Positions 27,017 to 34,877 of a stretch of 64,000 nucleotides of DNA are shown piece after piece. The DNA is from Marivivens donghaensis. Lineage in GTDB: Bacteria; Pseudomonadota; Alphaproteobacteria; Rhodobacterales; Rhodobacteraceae. The translations under genes and the position numbers were made by a program. How positions within the stretch are numbered: the first letter of the stretch is position 1; every line of letters starts with the position of its first letter. Below the pieces are notes generated by a model. The model made no database searches. It saw only the letters and a list, made by a program, of their open reading frames with translations, and had not been told where the DNA came from. Location of the stretch: positions 1 to 64,000 of the forward strand of contig NZ_JALNPR010000007.1 in NCBI RefSeq assembly GCF_023541015.1, read 5' to 3'.

Positions 27017-27126
27017 GAACGCGGGAACTTCACCCGCGTTCTACTAAAACCCCGAAAGGGGGGAGGGAGCAGGGCGTACGCGCCCTGTTATATTACCCTT
27101 CGGTTGAGGGACCGAAGGTGGGGTAA
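27017..27126 (+). terminator. Three consecutive hairpins between acs and the permease genes
   Basis: Stem 1 is GAACGCGGG/CCCGCGTTC (27017-27041). Stem 2 is CAGGGCG/CGCCCTG around a TACG tetraloop (27070-27087). Stem 3 is CCTTCGGT/ACCGAAGG (27097-27118), embedded in TTAC...GTAA. None has a long T-run, so attenuation or mRNA processing and stabilisation is as likely as full termination. Stem 3 ends ten bases before the DUF4212 ribosome site. Confidence 0.55.
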
Positions 27127-27141
27127 CTTGGAGGAAATTCA

Positions 27142-27399
27142 ATGGCTAACAATGGCGACAACAACGCCTACTGGGCAGCCAACAAGCGGATCATCGGCAT
27201 CAGCCTCGTGATCTGGTTTGTTGTTTCGTTCGGTTTTGGCATCCTGCTGCGTCCGGTGCTTTCGGGCATCGCAATCGGTGGCACCGATCTGGGCTTCTGG
27301 TTCGCACAACAAGGTTCGATCCTTGTCTTTCTTGTTCTTATCTTTGTCTACGCTGCAAAGATGAACAAGCTCGACAAAGAGCACGGCGTGGACGAGTAA
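27142..27399 (+). CDS. DUF4212 small membrane subunit of the acetate-type symporter
   Basis: An 85-aa protein with two membrane helices (about residues 18-38 and 55-72) and the family motif Y-W-A-A-N-K-R near the N-terminus. DUF4212 proteins are encoded immediately before VC_2705-type sodium:solute symporters and are thought to assist them, like YjcH with ActP. GGAGG precedes the ATG, and the next gene starts 12 bases after its stop. Confidence 0.88.
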   Translation: MANNGDNNAYWAANKRIIGISLVIWFVVSFGFGILLRPVLSGIAIGGTDLGFWFAQQGSILVFLVLIFVYAAKMNKLDKEHGVDE

Positions 27400-27411
27400 G
27401 GAGCACAACCA

Positions 27412-29166
27412 ATGGATCAGTTTACGCTTAACCTGCTGGTTGTTGGTGCGACTTTCGCGCTCTACATCGGCATCGCGATCTGGGCTCGCGCCGGATCTAC
27501 TTCTGAATTCTATGCTGCAGGCCGTGGTGTTCACCCGGTTCTCAACGGCATGGCGACCGGCGCTGACTGGATGTCGGCAGCATCGTTCATCTCGATGGCT
27601 GGTATTATCGCATTCGGCGGCTACGACACTTCGGCTTACCTCATGGGTTGGACCGGTGGTTACGTTCTGCTCGCAATGCTTCTGGCACCTTACCTGCGTA
27701 AGTTCGGTAAATTCACCGTGCCGGAATTCATCGGCGACCGTTTCTACAGCCAAACTGCACGTACCGTTGCGGTTATCTGTCTGATCATCGCATCTGTTAC
27801 CTACGTTATCGGTCAGATGACCGGCGTTGGTGTTGCGTTCTCGCGCTTCCTCGAAGTGTCGAACTCGACCGGCCTGTTCATCGGTGCTGCAATCGTATTC
27901 ATGTACGCTGTTCTCGGCGGCATGAAAGGCATCACCTACACTCAGGTTGCTCAGTACGTTGTTCTGATCATCGCATACACCATTCCGGCTGTGTTCATCT
28001 CGCTCCAGCTGACTGGCAACCCGATCCCGGGTCTGGGTCTGTTCTCTGACTCTGTTGCGACCGGCCAACCGATCCTTCAGGACCTCGAAGGTCTTCTGAG
28101 CGATCTCGGCTTCAAGTCGTACCTCGCACAGTCTGACACCACCCTGAACATGTTCCTGTTCACCGTATCGCTCATGATCGGTACTGCAGGTCTGCCGCAC
28201 GTTATCGTTCGCTTCTTCACGGTTCCGACCGTTAAAGACGCACGTTCGTCGGCTGGTTGGGCTCTGGTGTTCATCGCGCTTCTGTACCTGACCGCTCCGG
28301 CTGTTGGTGCAATGGCTCGTCTGAACCTGATCAACACCTTCTACCCGAACGGCACATCGGAAGCTGCGCTTTCGCTTGCTGAAATCGAAGCTGGTGTAGA
28401 CGCACAGGGCAACGACGTGAACTGGGTGAACAACTGGGCTAAAACCGGTCTGCTGTCGTTCGACGACAAAAACGGCGACGGCGCTATCACCTATGCAAAC
28501 GGCGACGCAAACGAGCTGACCGTTAACCGTGACATCATGGTTCTGGCTAACCCTGAAATCGCACAGCTTCCGGGCTGGGTGATCGCACTGGTTGCTGCTG
28601 GTGGTCTTGCTGCTGCGCTTTCGACCGCTGCGGGCCTTCTGATGGCTATCGCATCGGCTGTTTCGCACGACCTGATCAAATCTCAGATCAACCCGAACAT
28701 CTCGGAAAAAGGCGAACTGATGGCTGCACGTGTTGCAATGGCTGTTGCTATTGCAGTTGCAACCTGGCTCGGCCTTAACCCTCCGGGCTTCGCTGCACAA
28801 ACCGTTGCTCTCGCATTTGGTCTGGCTGCTGCGTCGATCTTCCCTGCGATCCTGATGGGCATCTTCTCGAAGCGCATCAACAACAAGGGTGCAGTGGCTG
28901 GTATGCTCGCTGGTCTGATCACAACCATCGTTTACATCTTCCTGCACAAAGGTTGGTTCTTCGTCGCATCGACTGCGTCCTTCTCGGATGCTGACCCGCT
29001 GCTTCTGTCGATCAAATCGACCTCGTTCGGTGCTGTAGGCGCTCTGATCAACTTCATCGTAGCTTACCTCGTGTCCAACGCGACCGAAGAAGTTCCGGCT
29101 GACGTTCAGGAGCTGGTTGAAAGCATCCGCATTCCGCGCGGTGCAGGTTCGGCTATTGACCACTAA
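27412..29166 (+). CDS. Sodium:solute symporter, VC_2705/ActP-like (probable acetate uptake)
   Basis: A 584-aa SSS-family transporter with about 13 hydrophobic segments. The conserved opening Y-A-A-G-R-G-V-H-P-V-L-N-G-M-A-T-G-A-D-W-M-S-A-A-S-F and G-G-M-K-G-I-T-Y-T-Q are present. Between helices there is a ~60-residue hydrophilic insert holding an EF-hand-like loop, D-D-K-N-G-D-G-A-I-T-Y. Substrate acetate or propionate is inferred from acs and DUF4212. Codon use is of the highly expressed type. A strong terminator follows. Confidence 0.9.
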   Translation: MDQFTLNLLVVGATFALYIGIAIWARAGSTSEFYAAGRGVHPVLNGMATGADWMSAASFISMAGIIAFGGYDTSAYLMGWTGGYVLLAMLLAPYLRKFGKFTVPEFIGDRFYSQTARTVAVICLIIASVTYVIGQMTGVGVAFSRFLEVSNSTGLFIGAAIVFMYAVLGGMKGITYTQVAQYVVLIIAYTIPAVFISLQLTGNPIPGLGLFSDSVATGQPILQDLEGLLSDLGFKSYLAQSDTTLNMFLFTVSLMIGTAGLPHVIVRFFTVPTVKDARSSAGWALVFIALLYLTAPAVGAMARLNLINTFYPNGTSEAALSLAEIEAGVDAQGNDVNWVNNWAKTGLLSFDDKNGDGAITYANGDANELTVNRDIMVLANPEIAQLPGWVIALVAAGGLAAALSTAAGLLMAIASAVSHDLIKSQINPNISEKGELMAARVAMAVAIAVATWLGLNPPGFAAQTVALAFGLAAASIFPAILMGIFSKRINNKGAVAGMLAGLITTIVYIFLHKGWFFVASTASFSDADPLLLSIKSTSFGAVGALINFIVAYLVSNATEEVPADVQELVESIRIPRGAGSAIDH

Positions 29167-29211
29167 GGTTGACGTAGGTCAGTGCAAAACCTGACCCGTG
29201 ACAATATGATC

Positions 29212-29241
29212 GGGCGCGGGAGTATATCCCGCGCCCTTTTT
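29212..29241 (+). terminator. Terminator after the symporter gene
   Basis: A 10-bp perfect stem GGGCGCGGGA / TCCCGCGCCC with a 5-nt loop and five T. It ends 17 bases before the DUF294 gene, so that gene needs readthrough or its own promoter. Confidence 0.85.
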
Positions 29242-29257
29242 CGATCACGAGGCTCCT

Positions 29258-31069
29258 TTGGAACACGCAGATATTATTCGGTTTCTCGCAACCACTCACC
29301 CTTATGACGGACTAGAGCGGCACGACATTAAAACGGTTGGTGCGGGGCTGATCCGCCGTGATGTTGTGACGGGCGAAACGATCTACAGCCATGATGATCC
29401 GCTCGAAGGGGTTTACCTGATTGAGGACGGCACGGTTGAGGTCACGGATGCGTCTGGTGCTTTGGTGTCGATCTTGGGCGCACGAAACCATTTCGGCGAA
29501 AGGGGTCTCTTGCGGGACGGGAAGGCCGCAACCAATGCCCGCGCGGCGAGCGATTGTGTGCTTCACCTATTTCCCGCTGATGCGTTTTTGAACGCGGTCA
29601 AACACTTCGCGACATTTAACCGATATTTCACCCGTGGCGGTGCCCGTGGCATCACCCAAGGCGGGATTTTAACGCTGCATGTCGCGGACATGTTGGCGCA
29701 TGAACCGATCACCTGCGTGCCCGATCTGGCGATCAAGGACGCCGCGCGGCTGATGCGGGATGAACGGATTTCATCGCTCGGGGTTGAGGAAAACGACAAG
29801 CTGGTCGGCATCCTCACCGTGCGCGATATGAACAACAAAGTTCTGGCAGAGGGTCTAAATCCTGACCTGCCTGTCTACACCATCATGACCCGCAACCCTG
29901 TGACGCTGGACCCGTCAGCCTTGGGGTCGGACGTGATGCATATGATGATCGACCACCGCATCGGTCACTTGCCGATCGTTGAGAATGGCAAGTTCCGTGG
30001 GATGATCACCCAGACCGACCTGACGCGGTTCCTCGCCACCTCGCAGGCGCATATGATCGCCGATTTGGGCCGCGCGACCAGCGTTGAGGAAATGTCCGAG
30101 GTGACGAAACGTCTGCCCGATTTCCTCATGCAGTTGGTCGGTAGCCACCTTGCCCACGACGTTGTTACCCGCAAAGTCACCGACGTGGCCGACATCGTAA
30201 CCCGTCGTCTGCTTAAGATGGCTGAGGTTAAATTCGGCCCCGCACCCGTGCCCTATTGCTGGGCCGCGTGTGGCAGCCAAGGTCGCCGCGAACAAACGGG
30301 CGTGTCGGATCAGGATAATTGTTTGATCATCCACGACAGTGCGACCGACGATGATATGAAGTATTTCGCGCAGCTCGCGACCTTTGTTTGTGACGGACTG
30401 AACGCCTGCGGCTATGTCTATTGCCCCGGTGATATGATGGCGACAGCCGACCGTTGGCGGCAGCGCCTGTCGGTCTGGCAGAGCTATTTCCGCATGTGGA
30501 TTGCCAAACCGAACGAAGAAGCGCAGATGTTGGCCTCCGTCATGTTCGACCTGCGGCCTATCGCGGGGGACGAGACGCTCTTTTCCGAACTTCAGGGCGA
30601 TACGCTGGCGATGGCGGCAAAGGATTCCATCTTTGTCGCGCATATGGCGTCGAATTCGCTCAAACACGTGCCGCCGCTGTCGCTGTTCCGTGGGTTCGCG
30701 ACGATCAAATCAGGTGAACACCGCAATACGCTCGATATGAAACACAACGGCGTTGTGCCGATAGTCGACCTTGGGCGGATTTATGCGCTCAAGGGTCAGA
30801 TCGCTGCGGTGAATACACGCGCGCGCATCGATAGCGCGATCGAGGCCGGCATTGTGTCCGAGGCAGGGGGCGCCGACCTCTTGGCCGCGTATGACACCAT
30901 CGCCACTGTGCGCCTAAACCATCAAGCGGCGCAGGTCCGTTCGGGGCAAAAGCCCGACAACTACCTGACGCCATCATCGTTACCAGCTTTCGAGCGGTCG
31001 CACCTTCGCGACGCGTTCGTCATCGTAAGAACCATGCAAAGCGCCCTGTCATCCTCGGCAGCGCGTTAA
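29258..31069 (+). CDS. cNMP-binding/CBS/DUF294 putative nucleotidyltransferase
   Basis: A 603-aa cytoplasmic protein. The order is a cyclic-nucleotide-binding fold (~1-125), a CBS pair (~150-270, with H-R-I-G-H-L-P-I-V), a GlnD-like nucleotidyltransferase domain DUF294 with G-S-Q-G-R-R-E-Q-T-G-V-S-D-Q-D-N (~335-355), and its C-terminal helical partner. The acidic S-D-Q-D pair is the expected metal site. The start is TTG 29258; no ATG is near and AGG lies seven bases upstream. Homologues accompany DUF4212/VC_2705 transporters and are thought to signal for acetate uptake; a nucleotidylated target is unknown. It is followed by a small membrane gene and the receiver/exonuclease pair, apparently as one operon. 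Confidence 0.88.
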   Translation: MEHADIIRFLATTHPYDGLERHDIKTVGAGLIRRDVVTGETIYSHDDPLEGVYLIEDGTVEVTDASGALVSILGARNHFGERGLLRDGKAATNARAASDCVLHLFPADAFLNAVKHFATFNRYFTRGGARGITQGGILTLHVADMLAHEPITCVPDLAIKDAARLMRDERISSLGVEENDKLVGILTVRDMNNKVLAEGLNPDLPVYTIMTRNPVTLDPSALGSDVMHMMIDHRIGHLPIVENGKFRGMITQTDLTRFLATSQAHMIADLGRATSVEEMSEVTKRLPDFLMQLVGSHLAHDVVTRKVTDVADIVTRRLLKMAEVKFGPAPVPYCWAACGSQGRREQTGVSDQDNCLIIHDSATDDDMKYFAQLATFVCDGLNACGYVYCPGDMMATADRWRQRLSVWQSYFRMWIAKPNEEAQMLASVMFDLRPIAGDETLFSELQGDTLAMAAKDSIFVAHMASNSLKHVPPLSLFRGFATIKSGEHRNTLDMKHNGVVPIVDLGRIYALKGQIAAVNTRARIDSAIEAGIVSEAGGADLLAAYDTIATVRLNHQAAQVRSGQKPDNYLTPSSLPAFERSHLRDAFVIVRTMQSALSSSAAR

Positions 31070-31079
31070 GGGAGGACGC

Positions 31080-31568
31080 ATGTTATATGAATTAGTCGCG
31101 GTCGTGATCGCGGGCGTGGGGATGGCAGGGATTGCCTTCGGCATACGGAAAATCACTCGTAACCGCGCACCACAATGGATCGTGCCTGTGATGGCTGGCC
31201 TCGGGATGTTGGGGCTGAGCGTCTACAACGAATACTCGTGGTTTGAAGTAACCTCGGGGGGCCTGCCCGAGGGCGCAGAAGTCATCGACACCGCAGAGGT
31301 CAAAGCGTTTTACAAACCGTGGACCTACGCTTGGCCGCAGGTCGAAGGCTTTTTGGCCGTTGCAGATGTCACTGACACAGCGGCGACAGGTGAACGCGAG
31401 GCGGTTCTCTATCGCATGATGCGTTGGCAACCCGAGCAGGTGATTGCTGTTCGGTTCAAATGTGAAACCTCGGAAATTGCGCGGGTTTTGGCGGATGGCG
31501 GTGCTGAACCCTTTGCGCCGCTCGACCCCCAAGACCCAATGATGCAGGCGGTGTGTTCCCGCTCTTAA
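31080..31568 (+). CDS. Small membrane protein of the acetate cluster, unknown function
   Basis: A 162-aa protein with two N-terminal membrane helices (about 5-22 and 32-48). A hydrophilic domain containing S-W-F-E-V-T and W-T-Y-A-W-P-Q follows, and the protein ends in two Cys-containing strands. I do not recognise a named domain. It starts ten bases after the DUF294 stop and ends 18 bases before the receiver gene, so co-transcription is likely. A role in membrane localisation of this signalling unit is only inference. Confidence 0.65.
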   Translation: MLYELVAVVIAGVGMAGIAFGIRKITRNRAPQWIVPVMAGLGMLGLSVYNEYSWFEVTSGGLPEGAEVIDTAEVKAFYKPWTYAWPQVEGFLAVADVTDTAATGEREAVLYRMMRWQPEQVIAVRFKCETSEIARVLADGGAEPFAPLDPQDPMMQAVCSRS

Positions 31569-31586
31569 TGTTGTGTGGAGAGTAAA

Positions 31587-31967
31587 ATGGGTGAGAAAAA
31601 AGTCCTCTTGGTCGAAGACGAACGACCGATAACCAAGGCAATCGCGACGATGTTGGGCGCGAATGGTTTGGTGGTTGATGTTGCCTCAACGGCTGAAATG
31701 GCTCTCACCCAGATTGCCTCGAACGGTTACGACCTCTTGGTCATTGATGCGAGCCTGCCCGATCAATCGGGATTTGCCTTGTGTCAAACGTTACGCCTGC
31801 GCGAAGATTTCGACGCGCTGCCGATCATCCTGATGACCATTCGCAACACCGACATTGAGGTCCGCAAGGCTAAGGCCGTCGGTGCGACCGCGACCCTGAC
31901 CAAACCTTTTGGCCCCGCAGAGTTGCGCGCGACTCTCGCGCCGTTTGTGCAGTTGGAGAGCCTATGA
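31587..31967 (+). CDS. Stand-alone response-regulator receiver
   Basis: A 126-aa CheY-like receiver: V-L-L-V-E-D-E-R for the acidic pocket, phosphoacceptor Asp in L-L-V-I-D-A-S-L-P-D, the Thr in I-I-L-M-T-I-R and the Lys in L-T-K-P-F-G. There is no output domain. ATG 31587 has GGAG at the right distance; the upstream GTG at 31575 does not. Its stop overlaps the start of the sensor-exonuclease (ATGA), so a physical or regulatory partnership is likely. Confidence 0.9.
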   Translation: MGEKKVLLVEDERPITKAIATMLGANGLVVDVASTAEMALTQIASNGYDLLVIDASLPDQSGFALCQTLRLREDFDALPIILMTIRNTDIEVRKAKAVGATATLTKPFGPAELRATLAPFVQLESL

Positions 31968-34051
31968 TGAAGCTAGACCGCCTACATCTGCGTCTTCGGA
32001 TTCTGCTGTTCTTTGTGTTCATGACCCTCGGCGGGTTGGGGATTTTTGGCGCTGGCCTGTGGCTGGGCAGTCAGCGCGAACAGGACGGTTTCCTCTTTGC
32101 AGAGATCATTGGTGGTTTTGGCTTTTTGGGGCTGATGACGTGGATTTGGTATCTGTTTGACGAAAACCTCGCCAAGCCGATGCAATGGCTGGCGGGTGCC
32201 CTGATCGCGCGGGCGCATACGGACATTGAAGAGGAACTGGACCCGAAAACCGCGCGTTACCTTGGTGATCTCGCCCCTGCCGCACGTGAGGTCACACGCC
32301 ACCTCGCGCAGACCCGCAACGCCTTGGCCGAGACGGTGGCGCAGGAAACCACGCGGTTGATCAATGAAAAACAGCAGCTCGTCGCGATGGCGGCGGATGT
32401 GCCGTTCGGTGTGGTGCTCTGTTCGGGAACGCATAAAATAGCGTTCTACAACTCTGTAGCTGCTGAAATGCTGGACGAGGACCACCATCACCCTGGCCTC
32501 GACCATTCGCTGTTCGACTTCCTCGAACCTGAACCGATTTTGGATGCCTATAACCGCCTTTGCGCATACGGGCAGGGGCCCGATATGGTCATCCCGACCT
32601 TGGTTACGACCGTATTGGGGCATCGGACGCTCTCTGCGCGGATGCGGTTGACCCACGCCGCCGACGAAAGCGATGCGACGCCCGGTTACGTGATGTCGAT
32701 CGACGATGTGACCCATGATTTGGCGGTGGTCGGACAATCGACGGCGCTGCTCACGCGTGTTTTTGCGGACTTGCGCCCGCATATGGCGTCGCTTCGCACG
32801 GCGATTGAGTTCCGCAAACGGGACGCCGCCCTCGCCGCTGATCCGGAAATGACCGAAGGGTTGATCGACGGGCTAGACACGATGCTGCACAGCATTGGTG
32901 ATCATTTTGACGAATACGACAGCAGTCGTGGATCACTTTGGCCGATGGAGGATGTCTCGGCCCGTCAGATCGTCAACGCGGTGAAATCGCGGCTGGAGAT
33001 CAACGATCTGACCGTCGAAGGTCCAGATGCAACCCGACTGCATGTCGCCGCGCTGCCGATTATCGTGCTGCTCGCGCATCTGTGCGACCGCGTGGTCAAT
33101 CAGCACGGCGGGCGGGTGCCGTCACTGATCGTCGCGGACGAAGACGATTGCCCGATGATCGCCGTGGGTTGGAGCGGTGATGCGCTACCCTTTGATATTA
33201 TGTCTCAGTGGCTGGATGAGCCTCTCGATTTTGGCGTGCCTGGCGTGACGGGGCGGTCGGTTCTGCGGATTCACGCGACTGATTGCTGGCCAGAGTTCGG
33301 GCGCTTTGGACGGTCGGTCCTGAAAATCTCGCTGCCACATCTGGCGGGTCGCAAGCTGCCGTCTATGCAGCGGGGGGTCGAATATGACTTTGACCTTATG
33401 CAGAAAACGCCACCCGCCAAACTGACAAAGGCAAAGCTGTCTGACCTGACTTTTGTTGTGTTCGATACCGAAACCACGGGTCTGTTGCCGTCCCAAGGCG
33501 ACGAGATTTGCCAAATTGCTGCTTTGCGCGTTGTGAATGGCCGCATCGTTGAGGGTGAGCAGATCAATCGGCTCGTGAACCCTGAACGTCCGATCCCTGC
33601 GCGGTCAACCGAGGTGCATGGGATCACCGACGAAATGGTCGAGAACGCCCCAACTATCGAAGTTGTGGGCGCTCAATTCCATAGCTTTGCCCGTGGGTCG
33701 ATCTTGGTCGCGCATAACGCGCCGTTCGACCTCGAATTTCTAAGGCGCCATGAGGCTGGGATTGGCAAAGCCTTTACTAACCCCGTGTTAGACACTGTTT
33801 TGCTCTCTGCGATCGTGTTCGGTCAGGACGCGGAACATACGCTCGATGCGATTTGTCAGCGGTTGGGGATCGTGATTCCGCCCGAACAAAGGCATACGGC
33901 TATGGGCGATACGATTGCCACGGCCCACGCCTTTATCAAGATGACGGCGATGTGCGAGGCGCGCGGAATTGAGACGTTTGGCGATGTCATTGCCGAAGGG
34001 CGCAAGCATAAACGGCTTATTCAGGATCTAAATACCGACCTAGAAATCTAG
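31964..34051 (+). CDS. Membrane PAS/pseudokinase-like sensor fused to a DEDDh 3'-5' exonuclease
   Basis: A 695-aa protein. Two membrane helices (~12-33, ~44-64) are followed by a helical linker (~65-135) and a PAS-like region (~140-250). A region of histidine-kinase length (~250-475) follows without a recognisable phosphoacceptor His or HATPase N/G boxes. The C-terminal DnaQ/RNase T-type domain (~495-680) has all five catalytic residues: D501 and E503 (F-D-T-E-T-T-G), D589 (A-P-F-D), H644 and D649 (H-T-A-M-G-D). Separate exonuclease genes accompany DUF294/symporter clusters in other proteobacteria; the sensory half here makes a membrane-bound, possibly signal-gated nuclease (inference). Substrate unknown. 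It overlaps the receiver gene by four bases and the convergent kpsT by four. Confidence 0.85.
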   Translation: MMKLDRLHLRLRILLFFVFMTLGGLGIFGAGLWLGSQREQDGFLFAEIIGGFGFLGLMTWIWYLFDENLAKPMQWLAGALIARAHTDIEEELDPKTARYLGDLAPAAREVTRHLAQTRNALAETVAQETTRLINEKQQLVAMAADVPFGVVLCSGTHKIAFYNSVAAEMLDEDHHHPGLDHSLFDFLEPEPILDAYNRLCAYGQGPDMVIPTLVTTVLGHRTLSARMRLTHAADESDATPGYVMSIDDVTHDLAVVGQSTALLTRVFADLRPHMASLRTAIEFRKRDAALAADPEMTEGLIDGLDTMLHSIGDHFDEYDSSRGSLWPMEDVSARQIVNAVKSRLEINDLTVEGPDATRLHVAALPIIVLLAHLCDRVVNQHGGRVPSLIVADEDDCPMIAVGWSGDALPFDIMSQWLDEPLDFGVPGVTGRSVLRIHATDCWPEFGRFGRSVLKISLPHLAGRKLPSMQRGVEYDFDLMQKTPPAKLTKAKLSDLTFVVFDTETTGLLPSQGDEICQIAALRVVNGRIVEGEQINRLVNPERPIPARSTEVHGITDEMVENAPTIEVVGAQFHSFARGSILVAHNAPFDLEFLRRHEAGIGKAFTNPVLDTVLLSAIVFGQDAEHTLDAICQRLGIVIPPEQRHTAMGDTIATAHAFIKMTAMCEARGIETFGDVIAEGRKHKRLIQDLNTDLEI

Positions 34052-34746
34052 CACTGATAGGCCCAGATTGCATCGTTCACATTGTCGAACCACATGAGGT
34101 GCCCGTCGCGGAGCACCATTCCCGCGCTGCACAAATTGCGCAACTGGTCCATATTGTGGCTGACCATGATCGCGCCCGCGCTTTCCATGCGTGACTTAAA
34201 GGCCATCGCGCTTTTTGCACGGAATTTGGCATCGCCCACGGCAGTCACTTCGTCCACGAGGTAGAGGTCAAATGGCAGCCCCATCGACAGGGCAAAAGCC
34301 AAACGTGCCCGCATTCCCGACGAATACCCCCGCACCGGATTGTTGATCTGATCGCCTAGGTCGGCAAAATCGGTGACGAAGTCCAACAGGGCTTCGGTGT
34401 CGACGCCATAGGCCCGCGCGACAAAGCGTGTGTTTTGCGCGCCCGTCAGATCGCCGTGGAATGATCCCGCAAAGCCAACGGGCCAACTGACCGTGCCGTT
34501 GCGCAGGATACGGCCCGCGTCGGGGCGCAAACTGCCACTGATCATGCTAAGGAGCGTCGATTTCCCCGCACCGTTTTCCCCAAGCAGCGCAACTGCCGTG
34601 CCCGCCGGGATAGTCATAGAGATATTGTCTGCCACCACGATGTCGCGTCCTTGGCCGCGAAAGGCTTTGGTCACGCCGTTGATCTGAACAATCGGCGCAT
34701 GATTGCGAGGAGGGCTTGGCTGGTCTGGTCGAAACTGAAAGGTCAT
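34048..34746 (-). CDS. kpsT: ABC transporter ATPase for polysaccharide export (KpsT-like)
   Basis: A 232-aa ATPase: Walker A G-E-N-G-A-G-K-S-T, signature Y-S-S-G-M-R-A-R-L (the KpsT/Wzt-type Y-S-S-G-M), and Walker B L-Y-L-V-D-E-V. The D-E-V-T-A-V-G-D-A-K-F stretch is characteristic of capsule exporters. Chosen start M-T-F-Q-F-R-P at 34746. The cognate permease KpsM is 7 kb away at 41756-42535 on the same strand, so the transporter genes are split. It energises export of capsule polymer together with KpsE and the Wza/KpsD-like protein. Confidence 0.9.
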   Translation of the reverse strand: MTFQFRPDQPSPPRNHAPIVQINGVTKAFRGQGRDIVVADNISMTIPAGTAVALLGENGAGKSTLLSMISGSLRPDAGRILRNGTVSWPVGFAGSFHGDLTGAQNTRFVARAYGVDTEALLDFVTDFADLGDQINNPVRGYSSGMRARLAFALSMGLPFDLYLVDEVTAVGDAKFRAKSAMAFKSRMESAGAIMVSHNMDQLRNLCSAGMVLRDGHLMWFDNVNDAIWAYQC

Positions 34747-34877
34747 CGTTACACCACTACATTCGGCACCTTTCGCACGGCTCACACTAACCTTGCGTTT
34801 AGGTGGATATGGTTAACTATCGCAAAGCGTGCGCGAGAAGTGTGTAATTCTTTCGGGTATATCATTATCCCCAAAGG

